Shown here piece by piece: positions 17,671 through 25,762 of a stretch of 64,000 nucleotides of DNA. The first letter of the stretch is position 1; each line of letters starts with the position of its first letter. Under the pieces are notes generated by a model, which had not been told where the DNA came from, searched no databases, and worked only from the letters and a program-made list of their open reading frames with translations. The DNA comes from Martinezella dioscoreae (lineage in GTDB: Bacteria; Pseudomonadota; Alphaproteobacteria; Rhizobiales; Rhizobiaceae), in NCBI RefSeq assembly GCF_009176305.1, contig NZ_BLAJ01000003.1, forward strand, positions 806,001 through 870,000, written 5' to 3'. The position numbers and the translations under genes are program-made.

Positions 17671-18552
17671 ATGGGGGAGAAGACAGAAAGCCGGGCAGTA
17701 GAGTTGGATATCCATGGCATCAAGCGCATATTCGATGTCGATGACCCCGTGCTCCCAAACTGGATCGAAGACGAGGCGCTGACCTCGGGCGGCTATCCCT
17801 ACAAGAAGAAGCTGAAGGAAGACGAATATCTCGACGAGCTGAAAGCGCTGCAGATCGAACTCATCAAGGTGCAGTTCTGGCTGCAGGCGACCGGCAAGCG
17901 AGTGATGGCGCTCTTCGAGGGACGCGACGCGGCCGGCAAGGGAGGCTCGATCGCCGCGACGTCAGCCCATATGAACCCCCGTCTGGCGCGCGTGGTGGCG
18001 CTGACGAAGCCGACCGATCGCGAGGCCGGGCAATGGTATTTCCAGCGCTATGTCGCCCAGTTCCCGACGGCGGGCGAATTCGTGCTCTTCGACCGCTCCT
18101 GGTACAACCGCGCCGGCGTCGAACCGGTCATGGGCTTCTGCACGCCGCAGCAATACGAGCAGTTCCTAAAGCAGGCCCCAAGGATGGAAAAGCTCATCGT
18201 CCAGGACGGCATCTACTTCTTCAAATTCTATCTCGATATCGGCCGGGAGATGCAGCTGAAGCGCTTCCACGATCGGCGCCACGATCCGCGCGCCGTCTGG
18301 AAACTTTCCTCGATGGATATCGCCGCCCTGCCGAAATGGAAGGACTATAGCGAGAAGCGCGACCGCATGCTGAAGGATACGCATACGGACCACGCACCCT
18401 GGACTGTCCTCCGCGCCAACGACAAGCGGCGCGCACGCCTGAATCTTATCCGTCACATTCTGCTGACGCTCGACTATGACGGCAAGGACAAGGAAGCCAT
18501 CGGCAAGGTCGACGACAAGATTCTCGGCATGGGATCGGCTATCCTTGCCTGA
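17671..18552 (+). CDS. ppk2: Polyphosphate kinase 2
   Basis: 293 residues, PPK2 family with a thymidylate-kinase-like P-loop fold. Walker A is [11 protein letters not shown] (about 82-92). The second nucleotide segment is [12 protein letters not shown] (about 140-151), and a lid region contains [10 protein letters not shown] and [10 protein letters not shown]. It transfers phosphate between polyphosphate and nucleotides. Position beside the phosphate regulon fits a role in phosphate storage. The ATG at 17671 has GAGGAGCC upstream; the frame is open from 17617, but that start lacks a ribosome site. Preferred nucleotide is not deducible by eye. Confidence 0.93.
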   Translation: MGEKTESRAVELDIHGIKRIFDVDDPVLPNWIEDEALTSGGYPYKKKLKEDEYLDELKALQIELIKVQFWLQATGKRVMALFEGRDAAGKGGSIAATSAHMNPRLARVVALTKPTDREAGQWYFQRYVAQFPTAGEFVLFDRSWYNRAGVEPVMGFCTPQQYEQFLKQAPRMEKLIVQDGIYFFKFYLDIGREMQLKRFHDRRHDPRAVWKLSSMDIAALPKWKDYSEKRDRMLKDTHTDHAPWTVLRANDKRRARLNLIRHILLTLDYDGKDKEAIGKVDDKILGMGSAILA

Positions 18553-18576
18553 CGAGGTCGAGGCATCGCCCCGGGG

Positions 18577-19824
18577 TTATTGCCCGGGCAGGACGCGGAT
18601 GGCGTAGATATTGATGCCGCGTGCCTTGCCGTCGACATCGCTATTGATGATGAGGCGTCCCGAACCGGTCGGCGCCATGGCGCGATCGAACTTGACCTGG
18701 AACAGCGAGTCCGTTTTTTGCCGGCTGACGGTGAAACGGTGCCGGCCGCAACGACCGAGAGAACCGAAATCGCATTCCACGGTGATCTGCGTCGGCGCAT
18801 CCGAGGTGGACTGCAATGTCAGCGCGACCGTCGAAGCCTTGCCGGCCATCTGCTGCAACACATTGACGGGCACCTCGACCGAGCCACTGCCGTCTGGACC
18901 GCTGCTGAGCGAGGTCAGCCTCACGGCCGGCCCTTCGTTTTCCGATACATTCTCGGCCTTCGATTGCGCGCTGGCGGTAACCTTCGGCGCGTCGGTGGGC
19001 TTCAATACCTCCAACCATTCCGCGGAGAAGCTGTTCTGCGGATCGATGGTCGCAAGGCCCGGATTGACCGGACCGCTATTGTCGTCCTGGTCCGAGGTAT
19101 CGTCATCGTTGCTGTTGCCGCTGAAATCCTGCGAATCGACATGCGCCGGCGGATTGGGCACGCTCGTATCCCTCTGGGATGCAGACATTAGCAAGCCCGA
19201 GGTCTTAATCCACCAGGCACCGACGCCGAGGAAGGCCAGCAGAATGCAGAAGACGAGCAGGCGCGAGAAGAACTTGCGCGGCTTGCGGCGCACGGCCGCC
19301 CGCTCCGGCTTGAAATTCATCGACCGCGGCGTCGGCGCATCAGCCGTCGGCCGCACATCACTGTCCGCCCCGAGATGATCGGCGGGGCCGGCGCGCATAT
19401 CGCCGAAATCGTCTTCACGTGCCGCCAGCTCGGTCGAGGTCGGCTCGGGCGGAACGGCCGGGCCTGCCGACGTTGGCGGATCACGTGTTTCTCCGCGCAC
19501 GCTCATGACAGGCTCCTGCGGTCGTGCCGCTGCCTGCCTTGCATCGGACCTGGGTACGGAAGAAGAAACATGCGGAGCATCCAGCTCCGGTGAAACCGGC
19601 ATCGCCTGCATGGGGCGGGCGCGTTCGTCAGCCTCAATCTCGCGGATCGTCGCCTCCAGACGCTGGCGCTGGGCGGCGATGAGGTTGATATCGGTAATGT
19701 CCTGCTTGCGAAGGCCGGCTTCCAGAGCCTGCCGCGCCGATTGATAGATGCGAGCCCGAATTTCCGGATTGGCGCGATCAGACCGATCCAACGCACTTCT
19801 GATAGCCGTTTCTAATCCGCTCAC
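18577..19824 (-). CDS. Single-pass membrane protein of unknown function
   Basis: 415 residues, GTG start with AAGGA upstream. Residues 1-70 look helical and charged. Residues 70-180 are Pro/Ala/Asp-rich and probably disordered. A basic stretch (RRKPRKFF) leads into one membrane helix at about 186-206. An acidic linker (SNDDDTSDQDDNSG) follows, then a C-terminal beta-rich domain of about 160 residues with a disulfide-capable pair (ECDFGSLGRCG), presumably periplasmic. I recognise it only as a conserved rhizobial hypothetical. It is convergent with ppk2, 24 bases away. Confidence 0.75.
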   Translation of the reverse strand: MSGLETAIRSALDRSDRANPEIRARIYQSARQALEAGLRKQDITDINLIAAQRQRLEATIREIEADERARPMQAMPVSPELDAPHVSSSVPRSDARQAAARPQEPVMSVRGETRDPPTSAGPAVPPEPTSTELAAREDDFGDMRAGPADHLGADSDVRPTADAPTPRSMNFKPERAAVRRKPRKFFSRLLVFCILLAFLGVGAWWIKTSGLLMSASQRDTSVPNPPAHVDSQDFSGNSNDDDTSDQDDNSGPVNPGLATIDPQNSFSAEWLEVLKPTDAPKVTASAQSKAENVSENEGPAVRLTSLSSGPDGSGSVEVPVNVLQQMAGKASTVALTLQSTSDAPTQITVECDFGSLGRCGRHRFTVSRQKTDSLFQVKFDRAMAPTGSGRLIINSDVDGKARGINIYAIRVLPGQ

Positions 19825-20061
19825 ATCCGATCCTTTACGCTCACTCGCAACATACGCGCATACTCTACCGATAAGGCAGCCATATTTTCATCATCCGTTA
19901 ACCGGATTCGGTAACGCCCCGTTCTGCAATACGCAAGCCTCCGCCTTGGGTTAAGGGCACTCGGGCGGGGATAAACGGCAAAGACGACGCAAATGGGGTG
20001 GAGGTGAGGCAGTGGGCAGTGGGCGAAGGTATCGGACCGGGGCGGTCAAGCGCTATTCCTG

Positions 20062-20089
20062 TTGCCTATTGCCTATTGCCTACTGCCTT
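20062..20089 (+). repeat. Tandem 7-bp repeat TTGCCTA
   Basis: TTGCCTA occurs at 20062, 20069 and 20076 without gaps, followed by the variant CTGCCTT. It is a short, possibly slippage-prone microsatellite upstream of the nitronate monooxygenase gene. Confidence 0.8.
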
Positions 20090-20133
20090 TCCCTGCCTCT
20101 TCCACCATCTTCCCCTCTCGATAGACATCTGCT

Positions 20134-20169
20134 ATCCCTTTTGACGTTTTCGTAAACGTCAAAAGGGAT
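20134..20169. promoter_or_regulatory. Perfect 16-bp inverted repeat covering the downstream ribosome binding site
   Basis: ATCCCTTTTGACGTTT (20134-20149) and AAACGTCAAAAGGGAT (20154-20169) are exact complements around TCGT. The 3' arm contains AAAGGGA, the ribosome binding site of the gene starting at 20177. It could be a protein operator or, as RNA, a hairpin that hides the ribosome site. There is no T run, so it is not an intrinsic terminator. Confidence 0.75.
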
Positions 20170-20176
20170 GATGTTC

Positions 20177-21136
20177 ATGGCCCTCCCCTCCATCCTGACC
20201 GAGCGTCTGCGCCTGCCGGTTGTGGCTTCGCCGCTTTTCATTATCTCGCACCCCGCTTTGACGCTCGCGCAATGCAAGGCCGGCGTTGTCGGCTCCTTTC
20301 CGGCGCTGAACGCACGTCCGGAAAGCCAGCTCGACGAATGGCTTGCCATGATCACAGAGGATCTTGCCGCACACAATGCCGCAAATCCGGACCGTCCGGC
20401 AGCTCCATTTGCGGTCAATCAGATCGTCCATACGTCGAACAAACGCCTCGAGCACGATCTGATGCTTTGCGTGAAATACAAGGTGCCGATCGTCATTTCC
20501 TCGCTCGGCGCCGTATCCGAGGTGAACGCCGCCGTGCATTCCTATGGCGGCATCGTGCTGCATGACATCATCAACAACCGGCATGCCAATTCGGCGATCC
20601 GCAAGGGTGCGGACGGGCTGATTGCCGTCGCTGCCGGCGCCGGCGGCCATGCCGGCCAGCTTTCGCCCTTCGCGCTGGTGCAGGAAATCCGCGAATGGTT
20701 CGATGGGCCGCTGCTCCTGGCCGGCGCCATCGCCACCGGCGGCGCCGTCCTGGCCGCCCAAGCGGCCGGCGCCGATCTTGCCTATATCGGCTCGCCCTTC
20801 ATCGCCACGGAGGAGGCGCGCGCCGTGGACGCCTACAAGCAGGCGATCGTCGAGGGAACCGCCGCCGATATCGTCTACTCCAACTATTTCACCGGCGTTC
20901 TTGGGAATTATCTGAAGCCCTCCATTCGCGCCGCCGGCCTCGATCCGGACAATTTGCCAGAGGCCGATCCTTCCAAGATGGATTTCGAGGCCGCCACGAC
21001 CGGCGTGAAGGCCTGGAAGGATATCTGGGGGTCCGGCCAGGGTATCGGCGCCGTCAAATCCATCCAGCCCGTATCCGCCCTCGTCGACAGGCTTGAGAGA
21101 GAATACCGACTGGCACGCGCCCGACTGGCACTTTGA
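20177..21136 (+). CDS. Nitronate monooxygenase family flavoprotein
   Basis: 319 residues, FMN-dependent TIM barrel of the 2-nitropropane dioxygenase family. Landmarks are the N-terminal LPVVASPLFIISHPALTLAQ, the glycine-rich GAGGHAGQLSPFAL containing the presumed catalytic histidine, the phosphate-binding GAIATGGAVLAAQAAGADLA, and YIGSPFIATEEA. It probably oxidises nitronates such as propionate-3-nitronate, but the family also contains other flavin oxidoreductases. The ATG at 20177 is preferred over 20168 and 20171 for ribosome-site spacing (GGGA 8 bases away). The upstream palindrome suggests regulation. Confidence 0.88.
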   Translation: MALPSILTERLRLPVVASPLFIISHPALTLAQCKAGVVGSFPALNARPESQLDEWLAMITEDLAAHNAANPDRPAAPFAVNQIVHTSNKRLEHDLMLCVKYKVPIVISSLGAVSEVNAAVHSYGGIVLHDIINNRHANSAIRKGADGLIAVAAGAGGHAGQLSPFALVQEIREWFDGPLLLAGAIATGGAVLAAQAAGADLAYIGSPFIATEEARAVDAYKQAIVEGTAADIVYSNYFTGVLGNYLKPSIRAAGLDPDNLPEADPSKMDFEAATTGVKAWKDIWGSGQGIGAVKSIQPVSALVDRLEREYRLARARLAL

Positions 21137-21273
21137 TCGGACGCGAAAGGCGGTATTTTTTCACAAGCATCTCGCTTTTTTGCCAATTGGCAATTTGAGC
21201 GCTTGAAATCTCGCCACATAGACTGTATCAGCGCCATGCAAATCGCGGGGCCGAACCGAATGCTCCGCAGAAT

Positions 21274-21349
21274 GCCGCTTTAGCTCAGTCGGTAGAGCAC
21301 ATCATTCGTAATGATGGGGTCACGTGTTCGAGTCACGTAAGCGGCACCA
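21274..21349 (+). tRNA. tRNA-Thr (anticodon CGT)
   Basis: Acceptor arms GCCGCTT and AAGCGGC pair, with discriminator A and encoded CCA at 21347-21349. The D arm has TAGCTCAGTCGGTAGAGCA. The anticodon stem ATCAT/ATGAT closes the loop TCGTA region, giving anticodon CGT. The T arm has TGTTCGAGTCA. 76 bases in total. Confidence 0.95.
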
Positions 21350-21625
21350 TTTATCCCGTCTACTGCCCGAATATCCTCAGCTCCATTCCAGGCATCGCCA
21401 ATCCTCAGCAAGTTCGCCCGCGCTGTCGACCAATTTGCCGCGAGAATTATCGATCCTGGCGTGATTGGTCAGCGCCCCACTCAGGCGCGATTTTGCTGAT
21501 ATCGCAGGCGTGCGGGCGAAGATTGATCACATATGCCTCAAAGCGGCCGGCGGATTAAGAAAGTTAAATGCGCGCCCAGTGGCAAAAGGGCCAAAACAGC
21601 CTCTGCCTTGACGGAGTCTGCTATC

Positions 21626-21874
21626 ATGAACATCGTGCCGCACTTCTCTCCCATCCGCGTCATTCGCAACGGTTCCGGTGAAGCGAAGTCCGTAGGCACC
21701 GCCGAGGAAGTCTGGAAGACGCTTCTCGATGACTGGCCTTCGGAGGAAGGCGACTGCTTTCTGTCGGCATTGCTCATCTGCATCGACGTCCAGCGCGGCT
21801 GGCGAGCGCCTGAGGAAGCGCGCGTCGCCTTCATTGCCGCAGCGGCCGAAGCGGGAGTTCCCTTGCTGTCGTGA
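21626..21874 (+). CDS. DUF982 domain protein (first of a pair)
   Basis: 82 residues, typical of the small rhizobial DUF982 family. Diagnostic parts are the EVWKTLLDDWPSEEGDCF segment and the C-terminal EEARVAFIAAAAEAGV. The ATG at 21626 has GGAG about 10 bases upstream; the longer frame from 21533 has no ribosome site. It stands 276 bases after tRNA-Thr and is followed by a second DUF982 gene 73 bases on. Function of the family is unknown. Confidence 0.8.
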   Translation: MNIVPHFSPIRVIRNGSGEAKSVGTAEEVWKTLLDDWPSEEGDCFLSALLICIDVQRGWRAPEEARVAFIAAAAEAGVPLLS

Positions 21875-21947
21875 CGGCGCGGATCCGGCCGACGGGGCTG
21901 CGGAACATTCCAGCCAACGGCACGTTGACCGCGGAAGGAGAAACCTC

Positions 21948-22199
21948 ATGGCCCAATGGTGGAGCAAACCCGTAATCGTCGAGACCCGCAAAACGGGCGA
22001 CCGGCTGGTGATATCGAATGCGGAACGCGCCATGGAATACATGGCGAAGGAGTGGCCGACGCTCGAGGACGGGCAAGCCTACAGGACCGCCAGAAAAGCG
22101 CTGCTGGACGCGCATGAGGGTAAGCTTGACGCGGAGAAAGCCAGGGAGGCCTTCATCGCGGCTTTGCAGGAAGGCGACATCTTTATTTTCGAGGATTGA
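21948..22199 (+). CDS. DUF982 domain protein (second of a pair)
   Basis: 83 residues. It shares the DUF982 layout of its neighbour: N-terminal strand PVIVETRKTGDRLVI, then AMEYMAKEWPTLEDG and KAREAFIAALQEGDIF. Identity to the first copy looks low, so this is an old duplication. GGAAGGAG lies 7 bases before the ATG at 21948, which settles the start although the frame is open from 21729. Function unknown. Confidence 0.85.
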   Translation: MAQWWSKPVIVETRKTGDRLVISNAERAMEYMAKEWPTLEDGQAYRTARKALLDAHEGKLDAEKAREAFIAALQEGDIFIFED

Positions 22200-22463
22200 G
22201 CCTGCATCGGTCCATGATCGGCCGGTGTTCAAATGCAGGCGGGAAGCTCCTCGCCAATAGGCCGGCCGCTGCAATCATCTCACGTCAGGCGCCGAACGGC
22301 AGCGGCCTTATTGAGCCCGCATCGGCGACGGGGTGCCTGCCGGCCATAGGCCATGACACCCAAAGCGCGGCGCGATCTTTCAGATTCGCTTTTCGCGCTT
22401 CAGATCTTTGATTTTGTGCATGTCATTGTCGCAAAACCGCTGCGCATTTTTACGCGACATGCT

Positions 22464-23156
22464 TCAAAGCCGCTTCAGCGAGAACGAAAAATGCCCATGG
22501 GATTCCAAGGTCATGTATTCGAACTGCCAATGGAAATCCTTACAGAACTTGGTGCAGGCTTCGACCACGCCATATGGAATGGCATCGACGACATTGCCGG
22601 TGCAGAAGTCGTGGCCGGCAATGCGGCCGTCCTGCTTGACCTTGAAGTGGCTGATCTGCAGCTCCTCCAGAGTCGTCTCGTAGCTGTGATTGGTGTCGAC
22701 ATAGACCCAATCGAAAAAGCTGTTGGGAAATTCCGAAAGCCGCACGGTGGAGTAGCCCTGGACGATGCGCAGGCGGCCTTGATCCAAGGCGCCCCGGAAT
22801 TTTGACCTGATCTGCTCCAGGCCCTCCTGATAGCGGGGCGTATCCCACGCGTCGATCAGGTAAAGCTCTCGCGGCGCGTTCTTTTCAAAAATCTCGGCGG
22901 TGAAATCGCCGAAAGCCGCGCCGATCTCGGCGCAGACGCCGCCATGCGGCAGGCGGTGCAGCAGCTCGCCGCGATCGGGCAGCAGTCGGGCATTTTCCAT
23001 GTGATGCAGGCCGAGCTGCGTATGCGGCATGCCGCTCTTGTACTGAAATCTCGAGTCGCGCGTTTGCATTTGGCAGCGGATACCTTCGATATTGGCTGAA
23101 GGGCAGATCGCATGGACGACCTGCTTCTGGACCGTGGGTGCTGTAAGTCTTGGCAT
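22464..23156 (-). CDS. Class I SAM-dependent methyltransferase
   Basis: Up to 230 residues. The SAM-binding fold is seen in GGVCAEIGAAFGDFTAEI (motif I), ELYLIDAWDT (acidic end of beta 2), and FFDWVYVDTNHSYETTLEEL. That last segment resembles the Methyltransf_24 type often linked to sugar or exopolysaccharide methylation. GHDFC follows. The start is uncertain: ATGs at 23156, 23072 and 23030 are all in frame and none has a strong ribosome site; the conserved part begins near 23000. It faces away from a glycosyltransferase gene. Substrate unknown. Confidence 0.75.
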   Translation of the reverse strand: MPRLTAPTVQKQVVHAICPSANIEGIRCQMQTRDSRFQYKSGMPHTQLGLHHMENARLLPDRGELLHRLPHGGVCAEIGAAFGDFTAEIFEKNAPRELYLIDAWDTPRYQEGLEQIRSKFRGALDQGRLRIVQGYSTVRLSEFPNSFFDWVYVDTNHSYETTLEELQISHFKVKQDGRIAGHDFCTGNVVDAIPYGVVEACTKFCKDFHWQFEYMTLESHGHFSFSLKRL

Positions 23157-23371
23157 TCATGGCTTGCGTCAGGCATTCGAGCCGATCGCAAATGCCGGCC
23201 CGCGAGACGGCCCCCTCTTTCGAAACGCTCCATCGACGGCTGTAAATGGGTCGGCCGCCGGCAACGAAACAGCTTTCGCGCGCAATCCGTTGAATGCATG
23301 CGATTAGCACAACCAAAGATTCAGCTTTTGGTGGTTCCGTGCGCCTTGGGATCATATTCTGGGGATGCATC

Positions 23372-24250
23372 ATGAAAATTGCCGTTGGCGTGGCGACATG
23401 CGGTCGCAAGGCGATTCTGGGGGCGATGATCGACAGGCTTGCCGGACAGGCGCGCAAGCCGGATCATCTCTTCCTGTGCCCGGTCAAGAGTGACGACATC
23501 GACACGGAACGCTTACGTTCTGCGCCTTTTCCGGTGACGATCGTCTCCTCACCGCAGGGAAGCTGCCCGCAGCGCAATGCCATCATCGATGCGGCCGTCG
23601 GCATGGATGTGGTCGTCTTCTTCGATGACGATTTCTTCCCGGCAACCAACTATCTCGCCGAAACGGAAGCCCTGTTCGAGGCGGATGAGGAGATCGTCGT
23701 GGCGACCGGCGAAGTCGTCCTCGACGGTATCCTTGGACCGGGCCTGACGGCGGACGAGGCGGACGCGGCGCTCGCAGCCGATGCCACTCCCTTTCCGGCG
23801 CCAACGATCGAGGACACGCACAACGCCTATGGCTGCAACATGATTTTCCGCCGGAAGCAGATGCTCGCAAACGGCATCTATTTCGACGAGGATCTGCCGC
23901 TCTATGCCTGGCAGGAGGATGTGGATCTGTGCCGGCGGCTGCGTCCTTTCGGCAAGATCGTCAAGTTCAATCGCCTGCGCGGCGTCCATCTCGGGGTCAA
24001 GGCCGGGCGCACATCGGGCCTGCGCCTCGGATACTCCCAGGTCGCCAATCCGCTCTATCTCGTCAAGAAGCGCTCGGTCTCGCTGAAATGGGCGCTGAAG
24101 CTGATGGGCGGCAATATCGCCTCGAATGTTGTCGGCTCCGTCAACCCACCGCCCTATGTCGACCGGCGCGGCCGCCTGCAGGGCAATCTCCTCGCGGTCG
24201 GCCATCTGCTGAGCGGATCGCTCGATCCCAAATACATCAATCGGATGTGA
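23372..24250 (+). CDS. Glycosyltransferase family 2 protein
   Basis: 292 residues, GT-A fold. The N terminus MKIAVGVATCGRKAILGAMI is the nucleotide-sugar-binding strand. VVVFFDDDFFP holds the DxD-type metal site, and QEDVDLCRRL matches the acceptor-side ED motif. No membrane helix is evident. The start at 23372 has GGGGAT 6 bases upstream; the open frame to 23294 is unsupported. Divergent from a methyltransferase, so the two may decorate the same surface glycan. Donor and acceptor are unknown. Confidence 0.85.
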   Translation: MKIAVGVATCGRKAILGAMIDRLAGQARKPDHLFLCPVKSDDIDTERLRSAPFPVTIVSSPQGSCPQRNAIIDAAVGMDVVVFFDDDFFPATNYLAETEALFEADEEIVVATGEVVLDGILGPGLTADEADAALAADATPFPAPTIEDTHNAYGCNMIFRRKQMLANGIYFDEDLPLYAWQEDVDLCRRLRPFGKIVKFNRLRGVHLGVKAGRTSGLRLGYSQVANPLYLVKKRSVSLKWALKLMGGNIASNVVGSVNPPPYVDRRGRLQGNLLAVGHLLSGSLDPKYINRM

Positions 24251-24402
24251 ACGCCGCGATCCAGCAAGAATCTCATGCGCGATAAAAATTGAAGTTCGGC
24301 GTTCGGATGAACCTGTTCCGTGGTAATGGTTGAAACCGGCCGCACATCCGGTGGCGTCCGTTATTCTCCATCCGTATTGAACATCGCTTCAAGGACATCT
24401 CC

Positions 24403-24702
24403 ATGATTCACGTACTCGCCATCCTCACCGCCCATCCCGGCAAGCGCGCCGAAGTGCTCGAAGCGTTCCAAGCGAATGTTCCGGCCGTCCACGCCGAAGA
24501 CGGCTGCATCGAATATACCGCCGTCGTGGATGTCGAAGGGGCCGATCCGGCCTTTGGGCCTGACACCTTCGTCGTGGTCGAGAAATGGGAAAGCCTGGCG
24601 GCGCTGAGGGCGCATGCCGCTTCCGCGCATATGGCCGCCTACGGCGAGAAGGTGAAGCATCTGATGGCCGATCGCGCCGTTCACGTCCTGAACCCGGCGT
24701 GA
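24403..24702 (+). CDS. Antibiotic biosynthesis monooxygenase (ABM) domain protein
   Basis: 99 residues, the size of a single dimeric ferredoxin-like ABM/YgiN quinol monooxygenase. Typical parts are HPGKRAEVLEAFQANVPAVH, EDGCIEYT, FVVVEKWESLAALRAHAAS and the histidines before MAAYGEKVK. AAGGA lies 7 bases before the ATG. Members act on quinols or other aromatic compounds, or have no known enzymatic role. Followed by a GC-rich hairpin at 24739. Confidence 0.88.
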   Translation: MIHVLAILTAHPGKRAEVLEAFQANVPAVHAEDGCIEYTAVVDVEGADPAFGPDTFVVVEKWESLAALRAHAASAHMAAYGEKVKHLMADRAVHVLNPA

Positions 24703-24738
24703 ACCTGTCGCTGCCGGACAGCTTCTGATGTCATCATG

Positions 24739-24764
24739 AAACGGCGCCCCGGAGGCGCCGTTTT
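24739..24764. terminator. Bidirectional terminator hairpin
   Basis: AAACGGCGCC (24739-24748) and GGCGCCGTTT (24754-24763) form 10-bp perfect arms around CCGGA. They are followed by T at 24764 on the plus strand and shorter T runs on the minus strand. It separates the ABM gene from the convergent Tyr/His-rich gene. The same hairpin motif recurs at 25411. Confidence 0.8.
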
Positions 24765-24780
24765 GCCAGCGGCCAGGCCG

Positions 24781-25179
24781 TCAATTGTGCGAGAAGTGCG
24801 GCTGGCTGTAATAGCGCCAGTGGCCACCGCCGCCGTGCCATCCGCGATGGCCGCCGGCATACCAGCCGTGATGGTATCCGCGCCCGCCATACCAACCGTG
24901 GTGGTGGCGATAGCCGCCATAGCCGCCGAAAACACCGAATACCCCTAAGGGGTAGTAGGGCTGGTAATAACCGTAATAGGGTCGATCATAGCCATAATAC
25001 GGCGCGTAATAGCCGTAATATGGGCGATAGTAGTGATGGCGGTAATAGTAGTGGTGATGATAATACCGATGGACGACCATCCGATGGTGGTGCCCATGGT
25101 GATGGGGACGCGCCTCGGCATAGGTTGCCGGCAACACGACCATACCTAGCGCAACCAGCGCTGTTGCCAGAATTTTCAT
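24781..25179 (-). CDS. Secreted Tyr/His/Gly-rich protein
   Basis: 132 residues. The signal peptide MKILATALVALGMVVLPATYAEA is followed by a low-complexity body rich in His, Tyr and Gly with YYGYYAPYYGY-type repeats, ending in YYSQPHFSHN. The signal peptide and the PHFSH tail are nearly the same as in the 70-residue protein at 25455. Probably exported; the composition could bind metal ions or form an envelope-associated fibre, but this is speculation. A GGAGGCTGG-type site precedes the ATG. Confidence 0.8.
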   Translation of the reverse strand: MKILATALVALGMVVLPATYAEARPHHHGHHHRMVVHRYYHHHYYYRHHYYRPYYGYYAPYYGYDRPYYGYYQPYYPLGVFGVFGGYGGYRHHHGWYGGRGYHHGWYAGGHRGWHGGGGHWRYYSQPHFSHN

Positions 25180-25410
25180 TTCCAGCCTCCTTCAATGCCG
25201 GACGTAAACGCTACTCGTATTACTCGCGTCCTCCGGACGATATAGTAAACGCAACAGCGCCTTCGAAAGTTCCGTTATCCCTTGGAGAGCAGGCGTTTTC
25301 GCGACATCGCCATAGGTCCGCCGAAGCACGATCACGCGCTTGCCGGCCGATGGTTTCAACCGGCATCGTCAAGACGGAATGAGGAGGACGCAAGGGATGG
25401 GACAGTCGCA

Positions 25411-25436
25411 AAAACGGCGCCCCAAGGCGCCGTTTT
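25411..25436 (-). terminator. Intrinsic terminator of the His-rich gene
   Basis: AAAACGGCGCC (25411-25421) pairs with GGCGCCGTTTT (25426-25436) around CCAA. On the minus strand the hairpin runs into five T residues (to 25407), 18 bases beyond the stop of the gene at 25455. It is almost the same as the hairpin after the paralogous gene. Confidence 0.85.
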
Positions 25437-25454
25437 CATACCTGTCCGCAGCCA

Positions 25455-25667
25455 TCAGGCATGCGAGAAATGCGGCTTGCTGTGCCAGCGATGATGGCGA
25501 TGTCCATGCCGCCATCCTTCGTGGCGATGCCAGCCATGATGATGAGGGCGATAGTCGCGATGGTGATGTTGATGCCAGCGGTGGTGGTGATGATCACGCG
25601 CCTCGGCATAGGTAACGGGTAGAACAATAATGCCTAATGCGACGAGCGCAGTTGCAAGAATTTTCAT
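25455..25667 (-). CDS. Short secreted His-rich protein (paralogue of 24781 gene)
   Basis: 70 residues. The signal peptide MKILATALVALGIIVLPVTYAEA differs from its neighbour at only a few positions. The mature part is dominated by His, Arg and Trp (about 21 His) and ends SKPHFSHA. AGGAGAGACC lies upstream of the ATG. Together with the 24781 gene it is a tandem duplication in which the ends and terminator are conserved and the middle has diverged. Metal binding is plausible but unproven. Confidence 0.8.
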   Translation of the reverse strand: MKILATALVALGIIVLPVTYAEARDHHHHRWHQHHHRDYRPHHHGWHRHEGWRHGHRHHRWHSKPHFSHA

Positions 25668-25762
25668 CTATGGTCTCTCCTTGGGTGCCGAACGAGCCCC
25701 CCGGCTGCGTACGCCCGGACTAACCTAACCCACCTAAACGCGAATATGCTACGTTTGTTCCG

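Larger units (their letters stand above)
19825..20176. other. Intergenic region with short repeats and a palindrome
   Basis: No gene is visible. It holds three perfect and one degenerate tandem copies of TTGCCTA (20062-20089) and an imperfect inverted partner AGGCAGTGGGCA (20007-20018). It also holds the 16-bp palindrome at 20134-20169, listed separately. Confidence 0.6.

Noticed and set aside
20062..20089. CRISPR-like array
   Set aside because: The repeat unit is 7 bases with no spacers and no cas genes are present.
21274..22199. tRNA-Thr as an integration site of a genomic island
   Set aside because: No integrase, no repeated 3' tRNA end and no change in codon use were seen downstream; the neighbours are ordinary small rhizobial genes.
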